NCBI GenBank assembly: GCA_030066475.1
Contig: JASJBO010000177.1
Span: 1-15,873, forward strand
DNA: 15,873 nt
Direction: 5' to 3'
Source: Myxococcota bacterium
GTDB lineage: Bacteria > Myxococcota_A > UBA9160 > PR03
This document shows, piece after piece, positions 1-8,048 of the stretch; positions within the stretch are counted from its first letter, which is position 1; the number at the start of each line of letters is the position of its first letter. The position numbers and the translations under genes are program-made. Under the pieces are notes generated by a model. The model had not been told where the DNA came from. It saw nothing but the letters and a program-made list of their open reading frames with translations, and did no database searches.

Positions 1-5
1 CCTAG

Positions 6-86
6 CTGATGGACTTCGTTCGGCTGCGCCTCACTGCGCGCGCCCTCCGGGCGCTTGCGGAGGGCTTCTGCCGCGCAGACTCCTAG
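6..86 (-). repeat. CTAG-bounded 81-bp dispersed repeat, copy 1
   Basis: An 81-bp unit in reverse orientation relative to the pair near 12.9-13.1 kb. It consists of a 77-bp core at 6-82 and a CTAG at 83-86, with another CTAG at 2-5, so the core is flanked by CTAG on both sides. By eye it differs from the 12914 copy at 4 of 81 positions (one in the GGCTKCGCC stretch, three around GCTTGC). The hairpin GCGCCC-TCC-GGGCGC lies at 40-54 and is unchanged. It sits directly upstream of the leader of the glutamate-synthase-like gene. Being non-coding, dispersed and hairpin-bearing, it resembles a REP/MITE-type element; no transposase is present in the window. Confidence 0.85.
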
Positions 87-116
87 ACCTAGAGGCCGCA
101 TTCCCCACCAGGGAGT

Positions 117-122
117 AGGAGG
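117..122 (+). promoter_or_regulatory. Shine-Dalgarno of the glutamate-synthase-like gene
   Basis: A perfect AGGAGG sits five bases before the ATG at 128. It decides between that start and the in-frame ATG at 140, which lacks a site at the right distance. Confidence 0.7.
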
Positions 123-127
123 AGCCC

Positions 128-1738
128 ATGTCTCTCTCGATGCTCAGTGATCTCGTCATCCTGGCCGTCTTCGTCCTGCTGGTCATCGTGTTCGCGTTGC
201 CGCCGCTGGTGCTCGGCTACCTCTACTTCGTCGACCGCCGCCAGAGCCAGCACGCGGTGCTGCGCAACTTCCCGATTCTCGGGCGCGTGAGGTACCTGCT
301 CGAGCACGTCGGGCCCGAGCTTCGCCAGTACTTCTTCGACGGCGATCTCGAGGGGCGCCCCTTCGCGCGGGACGAGCACCGCGCCGTCACGCTCGCCGGC
401 AAGTATCTCCAGACGCTGATCTCCTTCGGCTCGAAGCGCGACTTCGAGGCTCCGGGCTGGTACCTGCGCAACGCGCTCCTCCCGACCCTGGCGGACCAGA
501 TGCAGGTGGTGACCGAGCCGCGCATCCCCACGCGCCGCTACGTGACCGACGAAGAGGGCCTGTTCTCGCGCGACGAGCACATGGAGGATCACCAGGTCTG
601 CCCCTACACGCTCGCGGACGAGCACGTCGTGACGGTCGGCGCGGGCCTGCCCCAGCCCTGGCGGCTGCGCGGGCTGGTGGGCATGAGCGCCATGTCCTAC
701 GGCGCCCTCGGTCGCAATGCCATCCGGGCCCTCAGCCAGGGACTCGCCATGACGGGCGGCAGCTGGATGAACACGGGGGAGGGCGGGCTGTCCGAGCACC
801 ATCTGGCGGGCGGCGGCGACGTGGTGTTCCAGATCGGCCCGGGCCTGTTCGGCGTGCGCGACGAGGGCGGGGCGTGGTCGTGGGATCGCTTCCGCGAGCA
901 GGCTGCGGTTGGAGAGGTCTGCGGCTTCGAGCTGAAGCTCCACCAGGGCGCGAAGATTCGCGGGGGCCACGTGGAGGCGTCGAAGGTGACGCCGGAGGTG
1001 GCGCGGATCCGGGGGGTCCCGGAGGGCTGCGCCATCGACTCCCCCAACCGCTTCCCCATGTGCCAGGGCCTCGAGGACCTGCTGGACTGGGTGGCGCGCA
1101 TGCGGCGCGAGGGCGGCAAGCCGGTGGGGCTCAAGATCGTGGTGGGGGGGCCCGGCTCCTGCGACGACCTGGCGGCCGCCATCGCGCGCCGCGGCGACGA
1201 GGGGCCCGACTGGATCACGGTCGATGGCGGAGAGGGCGGCTCCGGCGCGACCTACCAGGAGATGGCAGACAGCATGGGGGTGCCGCTGCGCTCCGGCATC
1301 GTGGAGCTCGACGACGCGCTGCGCCGCCAGGGCGTGCGGGAGCGGGTGCGGATCTTCGCATCGGGGAAGCTCTTCTCACCCGATCGCATCGCGGTGGCGC
1401 TCTCGCTGGGCGCCGATGCGGTCAACATCGCCCGGGGGCTGATGATCAGCGTGGGCTGCATCCAGGCGCAGCGCTGTCACGCCAACACCTGTCCGGTCGG
1501 CGTCGCCACGACCGATGAGAACCTGATGCGCGCCCTGGTGGTGGACGAGAAGCAGTACCGCGTGCTCAACTACGTGGTGGCGCTGCGCGCGGGTCTCACC
1601 TCGCTGGCCGCTGCCGCGGGGCTCGCGTCGCCCACCCAGTTCGAGCGAAGGCACGCGGTCTACAAGGACGAGTTCGGGCGCACCTACGCGGCGGACCAGC
1701 TGTTCCCCTACCCGGACCGGGCCGCCGACGCCGCCTGA
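128..1738 (+). CDS. Membrane-anchored FMN-binding glutamate synthase-family protein
   Basis: A 536-residue protein of the FMN-binding glutamate synthase family (GltB central/FMN domain, COG0069 type). A hydrophobic N-terminal segment at about residues 8-34 is likely a membrane anchor, followed by the family-typical FPILGRVRYL and GPELRQYFF stretches. FMN-barrel motifs include NTGEGG (215-220), the GAK-IRGGH loop, SPNRFPMCQG and DGGEGGSGA (from 366). Cys444, Cys450 and Cys455 (C-x5-C-x4-C, followed by PVGVAT) match the 3Fe-4S ligands of GltB. The class II glutaminase domain and the GXGXG domain of full GltB are missing and there is no GltD partner nearby, so it is unlikely to be a classical glutamate synthase; the substrate is unknown. 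The gene is monocistronic and converges on the antiporter gene with only 26 bp between the stops. Confidence 0.92.
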   Translation: MSLSMLSDLVILAVFVLLVIVFALPPLVLGYLYFVDRRQSQHAVLRNFPILGRVRYLLEHVGPELRQYFFDGDLEGRPFARDEHRAVTLAGKYLQTLISFGSKRDFEAPGWYLRNALLPTLADQMQVVTEPRIPTRRYVTDEEGLFSRDEHMEDHQVCPYTLADEHVVTVGAGLPQPWRLRGLVGMSAMSYGALGRNAIRALSQGLAMTGGSWMNTGEGGLSEHHLAGGGDVVFQIGPGLFGVRDEGGAWSWDRFREQAAVGEVCGFELKLHQGAKIRGGHVEASKVTPEVARIRGVPEGCAIDSPNRFPMCQGLEDLLDWVARMRREGGKPVGLKIVVGGPGSCDDLAAAIARRGDEGPDWITVDGGEGGSGATYQEMADSMGVPLRSGIVELDDALRRQGVRERVRIFASGKLFSPDRIAVALSLGADAVNIARGLMISVGCIQAQRCHANTCPVGVATTDENLMRALVVDEKQYRVLNYVVALRAGLTSLAAAAGLASPTQFERRHAVYKDEFGRTYAADQLFPYPDRAADAA

Positions 1739-1764
1739 GGCACTGGCTCTCGCGCAGGACGGGA

Positions 1765-3006
1765 TCAGTCGGCCCGCAGGTCGGCCGCCTCCCCGGCATC
1801 GGCCACGCGCAGCCAGCGCGCCGCCGGGACCAGCGTCAGGCCCTGGATCCCCACCGACAGCAGCACGATGAAGAAGACCAGGTGGAAGATCGTCTCGGCG
1901 CTCTCGACCCCGTAGGCGGCCGGGAAGGTCGCCAGGACGATCGGCACGGAGCCGCGCAGGCCCACCCAGGACACGTAGGACAGCTCGTTGCGCTTCATGC
2001 GAAACGGCAGCAGGCCGGCGAGGACGCTCAGGGGTCGCGCGGCGAACATCAGGAACAGCGCGATCGCGCTCGCGACGCCGGCCAGAGGAAACAGCTGGGA
2101 GGGGAACACCAGCAGGCCCAGCATGATGAACATCCCGATCTGCATGAGCCAGGAGAGGCCGTCGTGAAAGCCCATCACGGCGGCGCGGCCGCGGGCGATC
2201 GTGTTCCCGATCACCAGCCCTCCCGTGTAGACGGCGAGGAAGCCGTTGCCGGAGAGGGCCTCGGCGAGTCCGAAGGCGCAGAAGCCGAGGGCGAGCACGA
2301 GGATTGGATAGAGGCCCGCGGCGGGCAGCGCGACGCGGTTGGCGAGCTGCGCGCCCGCGTAGCCCACGGCACCGCCCGCCAGACCTCCGACGGCGAACTG
2401 GAGGACCAGGGTCCCGACGATCTCCCAAGGAGTGGAGCCGCCCTGCGTCATGATCGCGAGGACCGCGGTCGTCAGCAGCACCGCCATGGGGTCGTTGCTG
2501 CCGGATTCGAACTCGAGCAGCGAGCGGAGGTGACGGGCGGGCTGCACCCGGCTGGTCCGGTAGACCGAGAAGACCGCCGCCGCATCGGTCGAGGAGACGA
2601 TCGCGGCGAGCAGCAGCGACTCGAGCCAGCTCAGTCCGCCGGTGCCCAGCCCGAAGGAGGCGTAGGTGGCCAGGGCGAACCAGGCGAAGCCGGCCAGGAT
2701 GAGGGTCGTCGCGATCACGCCCCCGGTGGCGAGCACCAGCCCCGGGGCCAGGACCGGGCGGACGGCCGACCAGTCGGTGTCCAGCCCGCCGGCGAACAGG
2801 ATCACGAGCAGGGCAACGGTCCCGATCGAGCGGGCGGTGTCGTAGGCGGCGAACTCGATCCCACCGAGTCCCTCGGAGCCCGCCAGCATCCCGATCGCCA
2901 CGAACAGCAGCAGCGACGGTACGCCGAGTCGGTCGGAGAGCTTGCCGGCGAGGGCGCCCGTCAGCAGCAGGACGCCGATCGCGAGGATGGCGGCTTCGAT
3001 CGACAG
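1765..3006 (-). CDS. NhaP/CvrA-type cation/proton antiporter (CPA1), unconventional start
   Basis: A polytopic inner-membrane antiporter that exchanges Na+ or K+ for H+ (CPA1 family, NhaP2/CvrA-like). Motifs visible: KLSDRLGVPSLLLF near the N terminus, LFAGGLDTD, SSTDAAAVFSVYR (Asp141 by the start used here), FESGSNDP with the Asn-Asp pair at 171-172, and GLRGSVPIVLATFP near the end. The first conventional start in the frame is GTG at 2901, but it would remove the family-conserved first helix. The frame is open upstream to a TGA near 3151 and contains no ATG, GTG or TTG; CTG at 3006, 16 bases after the MscS stop, restores a normal N terminus and gives 413 residues. The C-terminal TrkA-C regulatory domain of longer CvrA proteins is absent. 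It is the last gene of the operon. Confidence 0.88.
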   Translation of the reverse strand: MSIEAAILAIGVLLLTGALAGKLSDRLGVPSLLLFVAIGMLAGSEGLGGIEFAAYDTARSIGTVALLVILFAGGLDTDWSAVRPVLAPGLVLATGGVIATTLILAGFAWFALATYASFGLGTGGLSWLESLLLAAIVSSTDAAAVFSVYRTSRVQPARHLRSLLEFESGSNDPMAVLLTTAVLAIMTQGGSTPWEIVGTLVLQFAVGGLAGGAVGYAGAQLANRVALPAAGLYPILVLALGFCAFGLAEALSGNGFLAVYTGGLVIGNTIARGRAAVMGFHDGLSWLMQIGMFIMLGLLVFPSQLFPLAGVASAIALFLMFAARPLSVLAGLLPFRMKRNELSYVSWVGLRGSVPIVLATFPAAYGVESAETIFHLVFFIVLLSVGIQGLTLVPAARWLRVADAGEAADLRAD

Positions 3007-3022
3007 CGTCGTCGCCCCGCCG

Positions 3023-5572
3023 CTAGCGCCTGCGGCGCAGGCTACCGAGCCACGACGGACGCCGCCGGCCCGGCGCCGGCGACTCCGGCGGCGCCGCGCC
3101 CGGGTCGGAGGGCGGCCGGTAATCGGGCGAGCCGGGGGGCGGGTACTCGATCACGTCGGTGAGATGGCGGCGCTCTTCGGGCGCGAACTCGGGGAACGGG
3201 AGCCGGTCCTCGGCGCGCCACTGCTCCACGCGCGCCTCCGCCTCATGCCGGCGCTCCGCGTCCAGCGCGGTGTCCTGCGTGAGGTAGGCGGTCTGGGCGG
3301 GGACCGCGAAGGCCGTGCCCGCATCGCGCACGATGTCCTCGACTCGCAGCAGCAGGTCCTCCTGGATCGCGAGGAAGGTGTTCTGATCCTGGCAGCGCAG
3401 GTAGGCGAAGATCTCCACGTTCTTGGAGTGCGGCCCGTGGCCGACGAAGCGGACCCGGGCGGGGTCGGGCGTCACCATCGGATGGCCGAGCAGCAGCTGG
3501 CGCAGCTCGGCCAGGACGCAGCGCAGCTGCTCCGGGGTGGTCTCGATCCGCAGCGCCAAGGTAGTGCGGAGCAGGCGCCGGTCGCGCTTCGAGAAGTTGT
3601 CGAGCTGCATCTGGGCGAACTCGGCGTTCGGCACGCTCACGACGGTGCGCTCGAGGCTGCGGATCCGTGTCGAGTGCAGGCCGATCTCCTCCACCGTGCC
3701 GATCTGGTCGCCGTAGCGGCAGAAGTCGCCCTCGCGGACCGGCTTGTTCGTGAACAGGATCAGGCTGCCGATGAAGTTCGCGAAGGTGGTCTGCGCGGCC
3801 AGCGCCACGGCGAGGCCGCCGACCCCGAGGCCCGCGACCAGCGGCACCACGTCGAGGCCCAGGCTGCGGATTCCGGCCACCACGATCCAGACGCCGAGCA
3901 GGAAGCCGATCACGCGCGCGGCGATCCGGGTCACGCTGGCGTCGAGCTCCGCCTGCGCATCCGATCGCGCCGAGGACGCGACGAGCGTCTCCGCCACGGC
4001 GCGGCACAGCGCGAACACCCCCCAGACCAGCATCGCGATGACGATCGCCGCCGCCCCCGTCGTCACGACGCTGAACACGCGCCCCGTCACGTTGAGCTGT
4101 TCGTCGACGACCCGGACGGCGACCAGGACGAGCGCCGCAACGGCCGCCGGCGCCAGGATCGCCAGCCACCCGTCCCAGGGCGCGGCGACCCGCTCCGAGA
4201 GCCCCCGAACGACACCGATGGCGAGCCAGGAAGCGAGCGGCAACAGCAACAGCCCGAGGAGCCCCAGACCGATCCACTGCCAGAGCGTCTGCCCGGCGTA
4301 CAGCGTCCTCGACCAGGCCGGCAGGCCGTCGATCAGGCGCCCCTGCCAGGTGGCCCGCGGCACCAGGTGACCCGGCGTCGCGACGAAGTCCTCGTAGAAG
4401 CCGGGCGACGTGCCGGGCGAGCGGTAGTCGGCGACCAGGGCGTCGAGGAGCGGCGCGCGGTACGGCAGGTCGCGGAGCCTCCCGTAGTCGCGGCCGATCC
4501 GTTCGACCGCGGCAGCGCTGAACAGGAACTCGCCCGCGCGCTCGCCCTCGGTGATCTCGACGAGGTCGAGCTTGGTGTCGGCGACCCGCCAGCGGAGCGG
4601 CCTGCCCGTGGCACGCTCCCGTCGCGCGCGGACGCTCCGGGCGCCGGGAATCGAGTCGAGCGGCGGGAGCGCGATCCGATCGAGCACCTCCTTCAGCTGG
4701 AGCACGGTCTCGATACCGACCTGGGTCCGGATCGCTTCGGGCACCTGGCTCAGGTCGAGCGCGCCCTGGGCCCGTCGCAGGAAGTCGTCGGCCCGCGCCT
4801 CCATCTCGAGGGCTCGCGCCGTGGGGATCGCAGGCGGGTCCTCCCGCAGGGCGGCATCGGCCTCCCGGACCAGGCGGTAGGCCCGGTTCACGCTCTCGAG
4901 GAAGCCCTCGAAGGTGGATCGCGGGCTCGATGCATCGATCGGCTGCAGCCGGTGGCGCACCTGCCTCGAGAGCGCATACGCGCTGTTCTCCGCGGCGAGG
5001 AACCTCTCGTAGATCCCCTCCGACGCGCCCGGCTGATAGGGCAGGTGCCGCACCCGCCCGTAGTAGCGTTCGAGCCGCTCGACGGTGCCCGCCGAGAACA
5101 GGAACTGCCCGACGCGCGGACCGGACTCGACGCGGCGGATGCGGATCCGGGTGTCGGGAACCGTCCACTCGGTGATGGACCCCTCGGCGACCTCCCGCGC
5201 GCCCGGGATCTCGTCGAAGGGCGGCAGCTCGATGCGGCCGAGGATCTCCTTCAGGAGCAGCAGCCGCGCGCCCTGCACCCCGAAGGAGTCGCCGTGCGGC
5301 GTCGTGCTCAGGTCGAGCGTCTCCACGGCTCGCTCCCGGGCCGCAAAGTCCCCCTGGGCCGGATCCCACTCGATCGCCTCCAGCTCGCGAAGGACCCGCT
5401 CCATGCTGGTCAGGAAGCTGCGCAGGGTGGCGCGCGGACTCGACGTGTCGGCCGGTCGGAGCGGGTGGGGGTCGAAGGCGTCGCCCTGGGCGAGCGCGAC
5501 TGGCGCCGGCAGCAGCAGGGGCAGCAGCGTCGCGCCGAGCCGGAGACCCTGGCGAACCCGTCCTGCGATCAT
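3023..5572 (-). CDS. MscS-family mechanosensitive channel with duplicated N-terminal domain
   Basis: An 849-residue mechanosensitive-channel protein, far larger than E. coli MscS (about 286). A signal peptide (cleavage near ALA-QG, residues 28-29) is followed by two homologous extracytoplasmic units, at about 44-190 and 214-390. Paired landmarks are SSPR, LKEILGRI/LKEVLDRI, LPPFDEIPGAR/LPPLDSIPGAR and QFLFSAG/EFLFSAA. Membrane helices lie at about 430-452, 465-486, 500-530 and 550-575. The MscS pore helix and beta domain follow: the Gly/Ala-rich GLGVGGLAVALAAQTTFANF (581-600), then SLILFTNKPVREGD and the VPNAEF loop (647-652). The tail is proline/arginine-rich and probably disordered. The ATG overlaps the upstream TGA (ATGA at 5572-5569) and GGAG lies 4 bases before it. 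A longer open frame to 6238 is only a read-through of a shadow frame. Gating of ion or osmolyte efflux under tension is inferred from the family. Confidence 0.93.
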   Translation of the reverse strand: MIAGRVRQGLRLGATLLPLLLPAPVALAQGDAFDPHPLRPADTSSPRATLRSFLTSMERVLRELEAIEWDPAQGDFAARERAVETLDLSTTPHGDSFGVQGARLLLLKEILGRIELPPFDEIPGAREVAEGSITEWTVPDTRIRIRRVESGPRVGQFLFSAGTVERLERYYGRVRHLPYQPGASEGIYERFLAAENSAYALSRQVRHRLQPIDASSPRSTFEGFLESVNRAYRLVREADAALREDPPAIPTARALEMEARADDFLRRAQGALDLSQVPEAIRTQVGIETVLQLKEVLDRIALPPLDSIPGARSVRARRERATGRPLRWRVADTKLDLVEITEGERAGEFLFSAAAVERIGRDYGRLRDLPYRAPLLDALVADYRSPGTSPGFYEDFVATPGHLVPRATWQGRLIDGLPAWSRTLYAGQTLWQWIGLGLLGLLLLPLASWLAIGVVRGLSERVAAPWDGWLAILAPAAVAALVLVAVRVVDEQLNVTGRVFSVVTTGAAAIVIAMLVWGVFALCRAVAETLVASSARSDAQAELDASVTRIAARVIGFLLGVWIVVAGIRSLGLDVVPLVAGLGVGGLAVALAAQTTFANFIGSLILFTNKPVREGDFCRYGDQIGTVEEIGLHSTRIRSLERTVVSVPNAEFAQMQLDNFSKRDRRLLRTTLALRIETTPEQLRCVLAELRQLLLGHPMVTPDPARVRFVGHGPHSKNVEIFAYLRCQDQNTFLAIQEDLLLRVEDIVRDAGTAFAVPAQTAYLTQDTALDAERRHEAEARVEQWRAEDRLPFPEFAPEERRHLTDVIEYPPPGSPDYRPPSDPGAAPPESPAPGRRRPSWLGSLRRRR

Positions 5573-6606
5573 CGGTCTCCGCCGGCGCGCCCGGTGGGCG
5601 ACGTTTCGAGCCACGGCTCGACCCGCTCGCGCCAGACGCGCTCGCGGTCCTCGATCAACTCCAGGCGCACCGCGCAGTCCAGCAGCAGGATGCGGTCCGA
5701 GTCGGGGCGGCGCGGCGCCTTCGGGTGGATCGCGTCGCCCTTCAGGTGACCCGTCAGGTGCAGGAACTGTGCGCAGGCGTGCTTGTAGGCCGGGATCGGG
5801 TCGCGGAAGCCGACGTTGCCGAGGTGCTGGATCGCGTCGCCCAGCATCAGGCAGGCCGCGTCGTCGTCGGCCAGCGCGCGGTCGCGTGCGGCGAAGCGGT
5901 CGGGGGCGAAGCTGGCGAGGCCCAGCAGGTAGTCGCTCCCGAACAGCACCAGGTCGGCCGCCAGGTCGTTGCCGGTGTAGACGCGGAACTCCGGGCGCGC
6001 CGCGTCGCGCGCGGCCAGCCGCCGCAGCTCGGTGCCGCGGTCGAGCGACGAGTGCTTGGCGCCGCGCAGCGCCGGGATCTCGACGAGGCGCGCGAAGGTC
6101 TCGTCGTCCCAGATCTCGCCGTGCGGCGCGAAGCGCGGCGAGAGCTCGAAGCCGAGCGCGCCGTCCGCCGTCGCGCCCGCCACATCGGCGTAGAGCGCGG
6201 CCTTGCCGGCGGCGTCGAGCTCGCGCATGGCGGGACACTGCACGATCACGGGCCGGCCGCCGCGCCGCTCGATCGCGGCCACCGCCTCGCGGTAGGCGGC
6301 GCGCGGGTCGGCGGCGCCCAGCGCGTAGGCGCCGGCGTAGAACGGGACGCCCGGCCCCAGCGCGGTGCGCGTGGCGTCGAGCACGGCCTCGCGCTCGTCG
6401 GGCGCCAGCAGGTCGCCGAAGCCGGTGTCCATGTTCACGGCCGAGTCGAGCCCCGCGTCGCGGTTGCGCACCACCAGGCGCTCGAAGGCGCCCCAGTCGA
6501 TCGCGCCCTCGCGCGTGTAGGGCAGCAGCACCGCCGCGATGCCGTGCAGGCTCCGGCCGGGGCGCAGCCGCGCCAGCGCGCCGCTCAGTGTGGCATCTCC
6601 GCTCAC
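5569..6606 (-). CDS. Dihydrodipicolinate synthase-family aldolase/lyase
   Basis: A 345-residue TIM-barrel protein of the DHDPS/N-acetylneuraminate lyase superfamily, about 50 residues longer than DapA. GAKHSSLDRG places Lys184 at the Schiff-base position. The strand carrying the catalytic tyrosine in DapA reads VIVQCPAMREL here and has no Tyr, so it is probably not a true dihydrodipicolinate synthase. Near the N terminus LLPYTREGAIDW matches the family opening, and TGNDL (211-215) and GDAIHPKAPRR near the C terminus are further landmarks. The start is a GTG whose GTGA overlaps the stop of the upstream flavin oxidoreductase (6606-6603); a GGGAG 5 bases before it supports the choice. Class I retro-aldol cleavage of a 2-oxo acid is the likely chemistry; the substrate is unknown. 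Confidence 0.88.
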   Translation of the reverse strand: MSGDATLSGALARLRPGRSLHGIAAVLLPYTREGAIDWGAFERLVVRNRDAGLDSAVNMDTGFGDLLAPDEREAVLDATRTALGPGVPFYAGAYALGAADPRAAYREAVAAIERRGGRPVIVQCPAMRELDAAGKAALYADVAGATADGALGFELSPRFAPHGEIWDDETFARLVEIPALRGAKHSSLDRGTELRRLAARDAARPEFRVYTGNDLAADLVLFGSDYLLGLASFAPDRFAARDRALADDDAACLMLGDAIQHLGNVGFRDPIPAYKHACAQFLHLTGHLKGDAIHPKAPRRPDSDRILLLDCAVRLELIEDRERVWRERVEPWLETSPTGRAGGDR

Positions 6607-8048
6607 CGAAGCTCCCGGTCGCGCTTCTTGGCGGCCTCGAGCGCGCGGTGCTCGGGGCGCCGCTTGTAGTAGGTGTCGAGCGGATAGCAGCCCGACACCA
6701 GGCCGTTGCGCGGCGCGGTGGTGCAGTCGCTGAAGGTGCGGCAGACGAGCCCGCGGGCGAGCGGTCGGCCCGCCAGCGTGTCGGCGGGCAGCTCGGGGTA
6801 GGACAGCACCATGCGCCCCAGCCCCACCGTGTCGAACCAGCCCTGGCGCACGCAGGCCTGTGCCACGCGCGGGATCCACTCCTGCAGGTACGTCCAGCCG
6901 GACGAGACGACGACGACCTCGGGCACCGCCGCCTTGAGCGCGCGAGCCGCCCCCAGCAGCCGGCTCACGCCCAGCAGCGGATCCTCCGGCGGCGGATAGC
7001 CGTCGGACGGCGGGAACAGCGCCGGGCGCTGCACGTGGGGCGCGTAGTAGGGGCTCGACGCGGTCACGTTGATCCAGCCCACGCCGTGTCCCGCGAGGCG
7101 GCGCACCAGCTCGATCGGCTCGCTCAGGTCGATCACGGTCGGGTCGTCGGCGTCGAGGCCGAAGCCGTACGGGTAGGGGCGCGGGTGCGGCTCGGGGCCG
7201 GCCGCGCCGCCGGGCCGCGCGCGGTGCGGCACCACGTCGAAGACCGACAGCCGCACGCCGACCGGCAGCCCCGGCGCCGCCGCGCGCACCGACTCGACGA
7301 TCGTCTCGCCCAGGTGCGCGCGCTCGGCGAGTGAGTCTCCGCCCCACTCCCCGGGGCGCGTACGCGCCGACAGGAACTCGTGGAGCAGGTAGCCGTGGCA
7401 GTGCTTCACGTCGACGAAGTCGAAGCCGAGCTGCTGGGCCAGCACGGCGGCGCGCGCGAACGCCTGCACCAGCTCCTCCACCTCCTCGTCGCTCAGCACC
7501 GGGCGGTCGTCCACCACGCCGACGCGGCGATCGAGCAGCGGGTTGCGCACCGCGATGCGCGGCTGGCGCATGCCCGGCTCGGGAGCCGCCCAGCGCCCGC
7601 TGTGGGTGAGCTGGAGGCCCACGACCGGCGTCGGATGGCCCGCCTCGGCCGCGGCCTCGAGCGTGTGCTCGCGCAGCCGACCGATCTCGCGCGCCGTCGC
7701 GTCGCTCAGCACGAGCTGGTGCGGATTGGCGCGCCCGTCGGGTCGCACCGCCACCGCCTCGCCGCCCCAGATCCAGCCCGCCCCCGACTGGCCGAAGCGC
7801 ATCCAGCGGCGGCGCGTGAGGTCGGTGGGACCGCCCTCGGGTGTCCCGTCCCAGCCCTCCATCGGCTGGATCACGAAGCGGTTCGGCGCGACCAGTCCGC
7901 CGCCGAGCTCGAGCGGCGCGGCCAGCGGCGATTCGGGCGCCGCCAGGACCTCGTCGTCCACCGGCAGCTCGGCGCCCAGCGTGGCCAGGCGCTCGCGCAG
8001 CTCCTCGGGGGCGCGCAGCGAGGCCATGCGGGGGAAGCGCGCGCTCAT
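6603..8048 (-). CDS. Old Yellow Enzyme-family NADH:flavin oxidoreductase
   Basis: A 481-residue FMN-dependent TIM-barrel oxidoreductase of the OYE/2,4-dienoyl-CoA reductase superfamily. Seen in order: NRFVIQPMEGWDG (56-68) at the first strand, LQLTHSGRW (145-153), HCHGYLLHEFLSARTRPGEWGG (from 216) corresponding to the YLLHQFLSP...N-R-D-YGG signature, and GLGRMVLSYPELP (409-421) binding the FMN phosphate. The C terminus has CRTFSDCTTAPRNG with Cys436, Cys442 and Cys454, which resembles the Fe-S cysteine loop of FadH with one ligand lost (Phe439). There is no C-terminal FAD/NAD domain, so it is a single-domain OYE. An insert rich in Pro at about 275-300 precedes the last strands. The ATG overlaps the isomerase TGA (ATGA at 8048-8045). 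Reduction of an activated C=C bond is inferred from the family; the substrate is unknown. Confidence 0.92.
   Translation of the reverse strand: MSARFPRMASLRAPEELRERLATLGAELPVDDEVLAAPESPLAAPLELGGGLVAPNRFVIQPMEGWDGTPEGGPTDLTRRRWMRFGQSGAGWIWGGEAVAVRPDGRANPHQLVLSDATAREIGRLREHTLEAAAEAGHPTPVVGLQLTHSGRWAAPEPGMRQPRIAVRNPLLDRRVGVVDDRPVLSDEEVEELVQAFARAAVLAQQLGFDFVDVKHCHGYLLHEFLSARTRPGEWGGDSLAERAHLGETIVESVRAAAPGLPVGVRLSVFDVVPHRARPGGAAGPEPHPRPYPYGFGLDADDPTVIDLSEPIELVRRLAGHGVGWINVTASSPYYAPHVQRPALFPPSDGYPPPEDPLLGVSRLLGAARALKAAVPEVVVVSSGWTYLQEWIPRVAQACVRQGWFDTVGLGRMVLSYPELPADTLAGRPLARGLVCRTFSDCTTAPRNGLVSGCYPLDTYYKRRPEHRALEAAKKRDRELR

Noticed and set aside
1739..1764. Terminator between the convergent glutamate-synthase-like and antiporter genes
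   Set aside because: The 26-bp gap contains no convincing stem-loop or T-run.
3028..3042. GCCTGC-GGC-GCAGGC hairpin next to a CTAG at the MscS 3' end
   Set aside because: Resembles a repeat fragment, but it is inside the coding end of the MscS gene, shares no further sequence with the 81-bp unit, and such palindromes are frequent at this GC content.
2942..5749. A 935-codon plus-strand open frame opposite the MscS gene
   Set aside because: Composition is Arg/Gln/Asp/Pro-biased with no recognisable domain, while the opposite strand encodes a clear MscS-family protein.
5573..6238. Extending the MscS-like gene upstream to 6238
   Set aside because: The extra residues are an Arg/Ala-rich shadow of the DHDPS-like gene; the ATG at 5572 is followed at once by a signal peptide and overlaps the upstream stop.
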